Assembly: GCA_963704825.1 (NCBI GenBank)
Contig: CAVPHV010000014.1
Span: 372,001 to 436,000 of the forward strand
Length of the DNA: 64,000 nucleotides
Direction of reading: 5' to 3'
From: CAVPHV01 sp963704825
GTDB lineage: Bacteria; Actinomycetota; Acidimicrobiia; Spongiisociales; UBA5794
Part shown: positions 56,518-64,000 of the stretch, one piece after another
How positions within the stretch are numbered: the first letter of the stretch is position 1
How the letters are laid out: the number at the start of each line of letters is the position of its first letter
Made by a program: the position numbers and the translations under genes
Notes under the pieces: generated by a model
Database searches by the model: none
What the model saw: the letters and a program-made list of their open reading frames with translations, nothing else
Told to the model about the DNA's origin: nothing

Positions 56518-58902
56518 CTAGGTGGGGATCCACACCAGGGTGATGTCATCGACGTGGATGTCGTCCTTTTCGAGGCCGACTTCGAACGGCTCGATCTCGG
56601 CGGCAAGATCTTCCCACCGGTCGTTGATCTCCTCGAGTTCCTCGACGAGCTCCTGCTCGAGATCGGCCATGTCCTGCCACACGTCGGTTGCCTTGGCTTG
56701 CGCCGAGCGGAGACGTTCCTCCTTGGATCGCCGGCTTGCCCGGGATCGTGAGGAACCGGTGATCGAACGGGTCGACCTGCGGCCGGTGAGGATCCCAATC
56801 AGGGCTCCCGCCGAGTCGATCAGCTGGTCCTGGTTGGCGCCGGCGAGATCCGCTTCGAGTTCGGCGACCTTGCGCTCGGCGCCGTCGAAGCTCTTGCGCA
56901 GCCGGTCCAGTTTTGTCCCGTACTTGTCGCGTAGCTTGGCAGCCTCCTCGTCGGCCCGCTCCCGGCCGACAGCGTCGCAGCGGGTGAGGAAGGCATCTTC
57001 CGATTCACCAACCCGCGAGTACAGCTTGAGGCCGGGGTTCTTGAAGACGGTGACTCGTTGTTCTCGGTGGAGGTGGTTCTTGATCGCAGTCGCTGCCCGG
57101 CTGAAGAATGTCTTGGTGGCGATGGGGGCGTTGGGGATGACATACGTCGCGTCGGCCGGGCCATTCGAGTTGAAGTCGCGGTCGTCGTAATCGACGGCGA
57201 TGAAGCGATCGGGATCCAGTGAACCATCGAGCGGGGAGTAGACCGCCTCCCACTCCTCCTCGTGGGTCAGGCCGGCCGCCGCCTCGTCGTAGACGAGGTG
57301 GACCCGGGCTGCCACCGCCGCCGTCAGTCGTTTTGAGGTGGGGTTGGCACCGACGGACCCACCCCATGGCGCGGCGCGATTGAGGTGGGCCACCGGTATT
57401 CCGGCGGCGACCTCGGGCATGACGGACCTCTCGTCGGCGGCGAGTTCGAGTGCCGGCGTCGTCACCACGGGGTCGGCAGCCTGACCGGATTCAACCATCG
57501 TGGTCGACGGTGCCACCCGTTGGTCCTGCATCAGGGTCGAAACCTGCTCGCGGGTCAGCGGGCCGCGCAGATACGAGAGCGCCCACCTCGTGGTGAAGAG
57601 GGCCGGCACCGACTCGCTGGTGTTGTGCAACAGGAACTGCCGTTTGTCGAGGCCCGAAATGGTGGCGTCGAGTGCCTTGACGTCGGTGTCGCCCCGCGCC
57701 GACTGGAGGGCTTCGACGATGCGTGCCTTGTCTCGCTCGGTTTGGAGCCGGCCGATGCACCAGGTTCCCGCATTCGACATCGCCTTGTAGTCGAGATCGA
57801 CGGGGTTCTGGGTCGAGAGCAACAGACCGACCCCAAAGGCGCGGGCCTGTTTCAGCATCGTGAGGATCGGCTTCTTGGCCGGCGGCTGAGCCGTCGGAGG
57901 CACGAAGCCGAAGACCTCGTCCATGTAGACGAGGGCGCGTAGATCCCCAGTTCCGGCTTGGCGCCGCATCCAGGTGACCACTTTGGAGAGCAGCAGGGTG
58001 ACGACGAACTGGCGCTCCTCCTCAGAAAGGTGGGCCAAGTAGATGATCGACGCCCGCGGCGTGCCGGCATCGCCCCACAACAGCTGTTGGATATCGAGCG
58101 GAGCGCCCTCCATCCACGAGGCGAACGCCGGCGAGGCGATCAACCCGTTGAGCTTCATGGCCAGCGCCAACCGATCCTTGGCGGGGAAGAACGTGTCGAC
58201 CTCGAATACGCCGAGCTTGTGCATCGGCGGATCCTGGACCTGGGTGAGCAGCGTTGCCAGGTCTAGGTCCACGCCGTTACGCCAGGCGTTCTCGACCAGA
58301 TTCGAGAGCAGGATGTGCTCACGCGACGAGATGGGGTCGGCCTCGATATCGACCAAGCCGAGCAATCCGGACACGAAGCCCTGGATCTCATCCCGCAGGG
58401 TCTCGGCTTCGGTTTCCCAGCTCAACCTGGGATTGGTCAACGAGCCAATGATGTTGAGGGGGATACCGGCGGACGAACCGGGAGTGTAGATCGCAAACTC
58501 GGCGCCGGCCTTCAGCTCGGCGATGCGGGTGCCGTCCTGATCCCACCAACCCAAACCCTTGGTCCACAGCGCCGCGGTGTCTGCAGCAAGTTCGGCGACG
58601 GACTTCTCCTCCTTGCGGGCTTCGCCTTCATCGACCCATGGCTCAAAATCGGACGGCAGCAGATCGGGGAACGTGAGTAGGAGGTTCGTCATGTCCCCCT
58701 TGGGATCGATGACCAGGGTGGGAATGCCGGCCAGCAGGGCCTCTTCGAGGTAGATGATCCCGAGCCCGGTCTTGCCCGATCCTGTCATCCCAACGATCAC
58801 CCCGTGCGTGGTGAGATCCGCAGGGTCATACGTGGCGAGTTCATCCGTACGCTCCCCGGTCGCCGGATCGATCATTCCCCCCAAATAGAACCCGTCCCGC
58901 AT
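56518..58902 (-). CDS. HerA/VirB4-like P-loop ATPase
   Basis: The 794-aa protein has a FtsK/HerA-type ATPase core: THGVIVGMTGSGKTGLGIIYLEEAL (Walker A, near residue 40), VIDPKGDMTNLLL, ALVYMDEVFGFVP (Walker B, near 325), LKQARAFGVGLLLSTQNPVDLDY and the Arg-finger region CIGRLQTERDKARIVEAL. The C-terminal third has a long coiled coil (residues about 660-770) and an acidic end. It resembles the DUF853/ATP-binding HerA-like proteins of actinobacteria. No nuclease partner (NurA) is nearby. Probably a DNA- or protein-translocating motor; role unknown. Confidence 0.88.
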   Translation of the reverse strand: MRDGFYLGGMIDPATGERTDELATYDPADLTTHGVIVGMTGSGKTGLGIIYLEEALLAGIPTLVIDPKGDMTNLLLTFPDLLPSDFEPWVDEGEARKEEKSVAELAADTAALWTKGLGWWDQDGTRIAELKAGAEFAIYTPGSSAGIPLNIIGSLTNPRLSWETEAETLRDEIQGFVSGLLGLVDIEADPISSREHILLSNLVENAWRNGVDLDLATLLTQVQDPPMHKLGVFEVDTFFPAKDRLALAMKLNGLIASPAFASWMEGAPLDIQQLLWGDAGTPRASIIYLAHLSEEERQFVVTLLLSKVVTWMRRQAGTGDLRALVYMDEVFGFVPPTAQPPAKKPILTMLKQARAFGVGLLLSTQNPVDLDYKAMSNAGTWCIGRLQTERDKARIVEALQSARGDTDVKALDATISGLDKRQFLLHNTSESVPALFTTRWALSYLRGPLTREQVSTLMQDQRVAPSTTMVESGQAADPVVTTPALELAADERSVMPEVAAGIPVAHLNRAAPWGGSVGANPTSKRLTAAVAARVHLVYDEAAAGLTHEEEWEAVYSPLDGSLDPDRFIAVDYDDRDFNSNGPADATYVIPNAPIATKTFFSRAATAIKNHLHREQRVTVFKNPGLKLYSRVGESEDAFLTRCDAVGRERADEEAAKLRDKYGTKLDRLRKSFDGAERKVAELEADLAGANQDQLIDSAGALIGILTGRRSTRSITGSSRSRASRRSKEERLRSAQAKATDVWQDMADLEQELVEELEEINDRWEDLAAEIEPFEVGLEKDDIHVDDITLVWIPT

Positions 58903-58953
58903 GTGGTGAGTGTCCTCCTCGTCGACCCCCGAAGCTCGGAGTGTAGGAGGTGC

Positions 58954-59964
58954 TCAGACGCCCAGCTTCTTGCGGATGACGTCGAAGGCCGCATCGGAAC
59001 TGTCGGCTGCCATGAAGCTGAATCCCCGGTGGCCGGTCAGCTTCTTGATGAGGCTGACCGACGCGGTGGTGTTGGTGGCGATCCCGGCGACCACGTCCGG
59101 CTCGAAGCCGAAGCCTTCGATCACACCGGCGACGGCGTAAGGGTCTGAGGCGCACAGAACGGTGCAGCGGATCGACTTGGCCAACTCCTCGAGCACGACT
59201 TCTCCGTTGTATGGCTCGAGGGGTGAGGCCCCGGCCTCGGCGACGACCACTTCGGGCGTGGCGCCCATCACGAGCGTCAGCAACTCGCGCAGGCGGGCGC
59301 GGTAGGTTTCCGGTTCGACCAAGGTCGAGGGGAGTCCGACGTCGACGAAGTCGAAGATGGCGTCGGCGCCTGCGTCCCACATCGCCAACACGTCGCGGTA
59401 GCGTCCGGCTCCGGTCAGTTTGCAGCCGACCACCCGCAGTCCGGCCTGCTTGAGGTGGCGAACGATGCGCTTCGCCGACGTGGTCTTGCCGGCGGACATC
59501 GAGGTACCGATGATCAACACGGTGGGCGCGTCGTATTCGACGTAGGGGAGTGGTCGTACAAAGTCGTTCATGACGAGTTTGCGGCCCTGGCGCAGGCAGT
59601 GCCCCCGGTAATCGAGAGTCAGCAGAGGCGGCATCAGAGGCGCCAACGACGTCACCCGGCCGAACAGTCCCGCCGAGGTCAGGGCGTGGAATCGCTTCTC
59701 CGGCCCAATGGCTTCCCAGGTGCCGACCGCCTCGAGGGTGGCGCCGCGTACGCCAAAGGCGCCGACCACCAAATCCTCCTTGACCAATTCGATCATGCGC
59801 CCGCTGCGCAGCTCAACTCGCGACAGGGCTCCAGGGCGGGAAACGACCTCGCCGACGACGTAGTCGCCCGTCTCCCATTCGGATGGGTCGACCGGTGCGA
59901 CCGAGAAACCTTCCTCGGCTAGATCGGAGATCCGGGTCAGTGAAGAGAAGAAGTACTTGTTCAC
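58954..59964 (-). CDS. P-loop NTPase (MobB/dethiobiotin synthetase-like or DUF1611-like)
   Basis: The 336-aa protein has an N-terminal ~130-residue region without clear motif and a P-loop domain: VLIIGTSMSAGKTTSAKRIV near residue 150, VVGCKLTGAGRYRD, AGADAIFDFVDVGLPSTLV, and EVVVAEAGASPLEPYNGEVVL. The layout is that of the SIMIBI-class NTPases (MobB, BioD, DUF1611). It is the last gene of a three-gene operon: its ATG overlaps the stop of the M20 gene. The partners suggest amino acid or peptide metabolism; no substrate can be assigned. Confidence 0.75.
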   Translation of the reverse strand: MNKYFFSSLTRISDLAEEGFSVAPVDPSEWETGDYVVGEVVSRPGALSRVELRSGRMIELVKEDLVVGAFGVRGATLEAVGTWEAIGPEKRFHALTSAGLFGRVTSLAPLMPPLLTLDYRGHCLRQGRKLVMNDFVRPLPYVEYDAPTVLIIGTSMSAGKTTSAKRIVRHLKQAGLRVVGCKLTGAGRYRDVLAMWDAGADAIFDFVDVGLPSTLVEPETYRARLRELLTLVMGATPEVVVAEAGASPLEPYNGEVVLEELAKSIRCTVLCASDPYAVAGVIEGFGFEPDVVAGIATNTTASVSLIKKLTGHRGFSFMAADSSDAAFDVIRKKLGV

Positions 59965-61148
59965 GAGGCCCTCCCTTCCGCACGGTTGATGGGCTCCATC
60001 ATCAGAGCTGCGAGCAAGGCGCTGCGGCGGACGACGCTGTCCATGCTCACCTGCTCATGGGGGGCATGGGCGCCGTCGCCGACCGGACCGAGGCCATCGA
60101 GCGTCGGGGTCCGTTGGCTGGTCGTATTGCCATCTGAACCGCCCCCGGCCGTGGACTCGCCCAACTCGACCCCCAGTTCGGCGCCGATTCGCTGGGCGGC
60201 TAGGAACAGTCCTACGTTGCCGGGGGTGCGTTCCATCGGGGGGCGGCCGAATCGGCCGGTCACTTGGAGCGACGTGCCTGGAGTAGTCGGCTCGAGGCCG
60301 CGAATGGCGCGTTCGACGTAGATGGCGTCCTCGTGACGGAGTACTCGAACATCGACCACCGCCTCACTCGTAGGCGCCACGACGTTGGCGCGCAATCCTC
60401 CCTCGATCATGCCGACGTTGACCGTGATGCCGCGCTCTGGGTCGTTGAGGGCGAAGAGCTTCTGGATCACCATGGACAGTTCGAGGATGGCGCTCACCCC
60501 CTTGTCGGGGTCGAGGCCGGCATGGGCGGCTTTGCCCTCGACTGCAACCGTGAAGCGACCGAGACCCTTTCTGGCCGTCTTCAGCTTCCCTTCGGGGCCC
60601 AACCCCGGCTCCATGATGAAGGCACGACAGGAGAGGCGAGCCAGGCGATCGATGGCTGATCCGGATTCTCGCGAACCGATCTCCTCGTCGCTGTTGATGA
60701 GAATGATGGGTGCCGCCGGCGGCCGGCGATCCAGGCTGTTGACTGCCTCGAGGGCGAACAGCATCTGTACCAAGCCAGCCTTCATGTCATACGTGCCCGG
60801 CCCATGCATGGTTCCGTTGCCCATTTCGACGGGGCGGTTCTCCAAGGTGCCGACCGGCCAGACCGTGTCGGCGTGCCCGACGAGAAGCTGGACCGCCATG
60901 TGAGCGGCTCGCCATCGTGGCACGGCGAACAGGTAGCCCCCGGTGTCGTGCCCCCACATCCGCCGGGTGCGCATGCCGCGGCGCTCCAATTCGATGGAGA
61001 GGCGGTTGAAGATGGGATCGAGACGACGCGGTTCTGTCGACGGTGTTTCCATCTCGACGAGATCCGTCAGCAGCACGAGCATTTCGCTGCGGTGAGTTTC
61101 CACCTCTTCTAGGAGGCGAGTGGCCGGCGATTCGGCCACTGTGGTCAT
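59961..61148 (-). CDS. M20 family metallopeptidase (ArgE/carboxypeptidase G2-like)
   Basis: The 395-aa protein has the M20 pattern: LLVGHADTVWPVGTL (first metal His and the Asp two residues on) near residue 90, GPGTYDMKAGLVQML (bridging Asp) near 118, INSDEEIGSRES (catalytic Glu-Glu) near 152, and AHAPHEQVSM (last His) near 370. A lid domain lies between. M20 enzymes hydrolyse N-acyl amino acids or C-terminal Glu; the ArgE/CPG2 branch fits best. ATG 61148 overlaps the upstream stop (ATGA). Confidence 0.92.
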   Translation of the reverse strand: MTTVAESPATRLLEEVETHRSEMLVLLTDLVEMETPSTEPRRLDPIFNRLSIELERRGMRTRRMWGHDTGGYLFAVPRWRAAHMAVQLLVGHADTVWPVGTLENRPVEMGNGTMHGPGTYDMKAGLVQMLFALEAVNSLDRRPPAAPIILINSDEEIGSRESGSAIDRLARLSCRAFIMEPGLGPEGKLKTARKGLGRFTVAVEGKAAHAGLDPDKGVSAILELSMVIQKLFALNDPERGITVNVGMIEGGLRANVVAPTSEAVVDVRVLRHEDAIYVERAIRGLEPTTPGTSLQVTGRFGRPPMERTPGNVGLFLAAQRIGAELGVELGESTAGGGSDGNTTSQRTPTLDGLGPVGDGAHAPHEQVSMDSVVRRSALLAALMMEPINRAEGRAS

Positions 61149-61756
61149 CGCTTCCATCCGGCGTGGAAGGGGAAGTGGAGCCCGGCGCGCACGGTGGCGA
61201 AGTGGTCTGGGGAGAGGAACGCCAGAAGGGGTGAGGCGGCCAGCACGTCGGCATCGTCACGGTCGGGGTCCCGCAGCGCCTCCCGATCGACCCGCGCCGC
61301 CACGATGCGCCCGATGACCAGGCTGTTCTCGTCGAGGTTGTCGACGATCCGGTCGAGATGACATTCGAGATAGAGCGCGCTGCCCTCGACGACGACTCCG
61401 GGCACGGCCTCGGCGCGTCGTGTCGGGATGGCCGCCAGAGAGGGCTTGTCTCCTTCGGCATCGCGCGGTGCCGAGGCCAAGCTGGCCTGGACGATCTGGC
61501 GTGGCCTCAAGTAGCTGACCGTGAAGACTTCCTCGCGGACAACGTTGCGATAGGTGGCGTGGCTCGGGGTGCAGATGAAGCCAAACAGATTGCCCCACGA
61601 GGCCGGCCCGACCAGGTGTTTTGGTGCGAGGTCCGCTGTCCCGTCCGGCTCGATGGTGCCAACTACGACCAGCGGGGCGACCAGGAAGAACCGTTCCCAG
61701 ATCGGATCGTCGGTGCTCAGGCTTACATACCGATCCCGATCGGCAGATTCACTCAC
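61145..61756 (-). CDS. Flavin reductase-like FMN-binding split-barrel protein
   Basis: The 203-aa protein has the split-barrel flavin reductase fold: FFLVAPLVVVGTIEPDGTADLAPKHLV, WGNLFGFICTPSHATYRNVVREEVFTVSYLR and YLECHLDRIV. It is first in the operon with the M20 peptidase (four-base overlap) and the P-loop NTPase. Such proteins supply reduced flavin or act as oxidoreductases. Confidence 0.9.
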   Translation of the reverse strand: MSESADRDRYVSLSTDDPIWERFFLVAPLVVVGTIEPDGTADLAPKHLVGPASWGNLFGFICTPSHATYRNVVREEVFTVSYLRPRQIVQASLASAPRDAEGDKPSLAAIPTRRAEAVPGVVVEGSALYLECHLDRIVDNLDENSLVIGRIVAARVDREALRDPDRDDADVLAASPLLAFLSPDHFATVRAGLHFPFHAGWKR

Positions 61757-62106
61757 AGACGACCTCCCAGTGCGCTCGGCGTCACGATATGCGACCGCAC
61801 AGGGACCGCAATAGGGGAGAAGGTCATTCTGGGGGCGGAGCGGTGTTGTCGCCTGCGCGAGCCGCGCTGCGTTGGGCTTTGCCGCGGGGTTCGGGTCCGG
61901 TTCACGTCGAACCCGCTACCGGGCGGGTTGTCTCTTCTGTTTCCCGCGACGTCTGGGTCTTTCGTTGTCGCGGGCCGAGTTGGGCGGCGTTTGCCGAGCG
62001 CGCGGCATGTTCCCTCTTTGTTAAGGGGGCGTTCACAGGGGCGTCAGGTGGGGGGGTCATGGTGAGGGCATGCGGTGGCAGAGGGTCACCGCCGAAGGGA
62101 GTCTTC
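61757..62106. other. 350-bp gap between divergent genes
   Basis: No supported gene. A hairpin with CCCGCGAC pairing to GTCGCGGG over 8 bp lies near 61940-61971. The sequence GAAGGGAG just before 62107 is the ribosome-binding site of the spondin gene. Divergent promoters must be here; none is clear. Confidence 0.4.
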
Positions 62107-63474
62107 ATGACACGCAAGCTGCTTGTTCTGCTCGCGGCGGGGGCCATAGCAATGGTTCTCGTCGCACCGGCGGCATCGGCGTACAGCGCGCCGGGCCACT
62201 CGACAGCGGTGTACGAGGTGACGATCACCAATCTGGCCGATGGTCAGCCGCTGTCGCCCGCCGTGGTTGCCACCCACCGGCCGGGGGTCCGTTTGTTCCG
62301 CCAGGGACATCGCGCTTCTGACGCCATCGAGTCGATCGCAGAGAACGGTGACCAGTCGCTCGCCGTCGCCGCCTTGAAAGCGAGCGATCGGGTGACGGAC
62401 GTGGTCGATGTGGGTGCGCCGCTGACGCGTGCCGGGACCACCGTCGGTGACTTCACCGATTCAGCGACGTTCAAGATCGAGGCCGGCCGTTGGGATCGGA
62501 TCTCGTTTGCTTCGATGCTCATCTGCAGCAACGACGGATTCACCGGACTCGACGCCATCAAGCTGCCGAAGCGTGGCAGCGGCACGGTGACACACTATGC
62601 GGCGGCATACGACGCCGGCACCGAGCGCAATACCGAGGTCAGCGAGGACATCGTTGATCCGTGTAGTGCACTGGGACCGGTGGCACTTCCCGGCGATCCG
62701 GATGGCAACAACAACGACGGGATCAACACGCACGACCGGATCAGCATGCACAAGGGCGTGCGCGGCTCGGGAGAGCTTGGCCCTGAGCATGACTGGGATG
62801 GTGCGATCGCAATGGTCGAGATCACCCTCGTCGGCGATGCGCCGAACGTCCATGACTACACCGTGACGCTGCAGAACCTGACCTATGGCCAGCCGTTGTC
62901 GCCTGCCGTGGTCGCCACGCACAGCCCTCGCATGGGGATCTACGAACTTGGTGAACCGGCATCTGCCGACATCGAGGCGATCGCTGAGAACGGCGACAAC
63001 AGTGGAGCCGTGGCCTCACTGGGTGGCTCCGGTTGGGTGACCGACGTGGTCAACGCCGGTGTGCCGCTCACGCCCTATGGCACGACGGTTGCCGACTTCA
63101 CCGACTCGACCAAGTTCAACATCACCGCCCGCAAATGGGATCGTGTGTCCCTGGCGTCGATGCTGATCTGCACCAACGACGGCATTGTCGGGGCGGACAG
63201 TCTGCCCCTGCCGCGCTCCGGTTCGGCCACGTACTACCTGCTGGGGTACGACGCCGGGACCGAGATGAACACGGAACTGAGCGCCGACTTGGTTGATCCG
63301 TGCAGTGCCCTCGGACCGGTAGTCCTCGACGGCGACCCCAACGGGAACAACAACGACGGGATCGATACGTCCGACCCGATCGGGTTTCACCCCGGGATCG
63401 TCGTCTCCGGCGACCTGTTGGCGGCCCACGGATGGATGGGTCCGGTGCTGGCCCTGACCATCACTCGCAACTGA
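62107..63474 (+). CDS. Secreted protein with two spondin_N domains
   Basis: The 455-aa protein has a Sec signal peptide (LLVLLAAGAIAMVLVAPAASA) and two tandem spondin_N domains of ~210 residues each. Copy 1 opens with YEVTITNLADGQPLSPAVVATH and copy 2 with YTVTLQNLTYGQPLSPAVVATH; both repeat IESIAENGD/IEAIAENGD, VGDFTDSATFKI/VADFTDSTKFNI, WDRISFASMLICSNDG/WDRVSLASMLICTNDG and the Cys of DPCSALGPV. Spondin_N domains of bacteria are surface or extracellular proteins of unknown role. It is preceded by GAAGGGAG and followed by a strong terminator. Confidence 0.92.
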   Translation: MTRKLLVLLAAGAIAMVLVAPAASAYSAPGHSTAVYEVTITNLADGQPLSPAVVATHRPGVRLFRQGHRASDAIESIAENGDQSLAVAALKASDRVTDVVDVGAPLTRAGTTVGDFTDSATFKIEAGRWDRISFASMLICSNDGFTGLDAIKLPKRGSGTVTHYAAAYDAGTERNTEVSEDIVDPCSALGPVALPGDPDGNNNDGINTHDRISMHKGVRGSGELGPEHDWDGAIAMVEITLVGDAPNVHDYTVTLQNLTYGQPLSPAVVATHSPRMGIYELGEPASADIEAIAENGDNSGAVASLGGSGWVTDVVNAGVPLTPYGTTVADFTDSTKFNITARKWDRVSLASMLICTNDGIVGADSLPLPRSGSATYYLLGYDAGTEMNTELSADLVDPCSALGPVVLDGDPNGNNNDGIDTSDPIGFHPGIVVSGDLLAAHGWMGPVLALTITRN

Positions 63475-63496
63475 CGCAACCACCGCTGCCAAAAGG

Positions 63497-63526
63497 AATG
63501 AGGGGCCGGAAAACCGGCCCCTCATT
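63497..63526 (+). terminator. Hairpin terminator after the spondin gene
   Basis: AATGAGGGGCCGG (63497-63509) pairs perfectly over 13 bp with CCGGCCCCTCATT (63514-63526) across an AAAA loop. Confidence 0.75.
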
Positions 63527-63650
63527 CGCGTGCTGCCTGTGGGATGGCGCCGGTGTGGAGTGGGTGAGATCGGCGCCCAGACAGCTGGTGTTGGTGGTAG
63601 GGCAGAGTTTAGGTTGCAGCGCGCAACTAGTTGGGCGCTTGGCCCACCAG

Positions 63651-63687
63651 AAAAAGGGAGGGCGGACCTTGCGGCCCGCCCTCCTTT
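63651..63687 (-). terminator. Terminator for the gene at 63715
   Basis: On the minus strand, AAAGGAGGGCGG pairs with CCGCCCTCCC, and CTTTTT follows: an intrinsic terminator just downstream of the last gene (63715). Confidence 0.75.
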
Positions 63688-63714
63688 GTCGATCGTTTCT
63701 GTGGTGCGTCTTGT

Positions 63715-63981
63715 CTATCGTCCGTAGCTTCCCCGGCTGGCAAGTGCCTTCTGAAGTCCGGGGTGGTCGGCTCGTGCCGCCTGCATGGTGGCGGACGGTG
63801 CACCGGATTCTCCGCAGCCGATGAGCTCGTAGTCGACCCCGAGGTCGACGACCTCACGGCCCCGCCAGACGCACTCCACCGTGTTCTCCGACGTCATGGG
63901 CCACAGGAAGATGTCCGCGTCGGCATATTCGAAGTGCGGGAACCAGTCCTTGGCGATGCGCCAGCCGATCGTTTGTCGTCG
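63715..63981 (-). CDS. Hypothetical protein, probably 5'-truncated or frameshifted
   Basis: The C-terminal 60 residues from ATG 63897 (ENTVECVWRGREVVDLGVDY, ending ASRGSYGR) are probably only part of the protein. Upstream codons to 63981 read as good protein (GWRIAKDWFPHFEYADADIFLWP) with no start codon, and a TAG at 63982-63984 closes the frame. Either the real gene shifts frame near 63980 or it begins at ATG 63897. A terminator follows at 63651. Unrecognised family. Confidence 0.45.
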   Translation of the reverse strand, partial: RRQTIGWRIAKDWFPHFEYADADIFLWPMTSENTVECVWRGREVVDLGVDYELIGCGESGAPSATMQAARADHPGLQKALASRGSYGR

Positions 63982-64000
63982 CTATCGGTCGAATCGGCCT

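Overview
The window is high-GC DNA with dense gene packing, many GTG starts and several -10-like hexamers placed 6-7 nt before start codons (leaderless-type genes). The gene content points to an aerobic actinomycete: ctaC with a fused cytochrome c domain followed by ctaD/E and a small subunit IV, a DUF1876 protein, an MT0933-like antitoxin, a LytR-CpsA-Psr enzyme and a sigma-70 primary-type factor. My best guess is Actinomycetota, possibly class Acidimicrobiia. That placement is inference from gene content, not from a marker tree.

1-18.2 kb is chromosomal housekeeping: the heme A synthase end and ctaB, a phosphotransferase, a DAHP-synthase-like/chorismate mutase fusion behind an aromatic leader-peptide attenuator, tag, gpsA, PIN-PhoH, HIT, an MFS protein, hflX, CBS and DUF1876 proteins, a ferredoxin, a SulP transporter and a CHAD protein.

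18.2-30.0 kb is an accessory region built on a selenocysteine tRNA gene. A tyrosine integrase, a MobF-type relaxase split in two reading frames, and two large secreted beta-propeller proteins (one with RTX repeats, one with FG-GAP-like repeats) lie between an intact tRNA-Sec and a 65-bp copy of its 3' part. Outside that copy are two tandem 168-bp repeats, each ending in a tRNA-Sec T-arm/acceptor piece. An exact 80-bp copy of the integrase 3' end follows, then two toxin-antitoxin modules (RHH/MazF-like and DUF1778/GNAT), then a degraded end repeat. This reads as serial integration at one tRNA gene.

30.0-43.7 kb returns to chromosomal genes: an orphan OppB-type permease, a cyclase-ATPase regulator, an NTF2-like protein, a membrane-anchored XRE protein and a TauE permease between two small inverted-repeat elements, then the aa3 oxidase cluster (lipoprotein, ctaC, ctaD, ctaE, subunit IV, ctaG). 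The end of ctaG has been copied in tandem downstream.

43.7-64 kb holds envelope genes (an LCP enzyme fused to a P-loop domain that lacks the Walker A lysine, flanked by two paralogous Thr-linker proteins), a YyaL-type thioredoxin-domain protein, two TetR units with visible operators (one controlling a DrrAB-like exporter), a primary-type sigma factor, a HerA-like ATPase, a three-gene operon (P-loop NTPase, M20 peptidase, flavin reductase) and a secreted double spondin_N protein. The last gene runs towards the window end but its frame is closed there. Functions were assigned by reading motifs; no database search was run.
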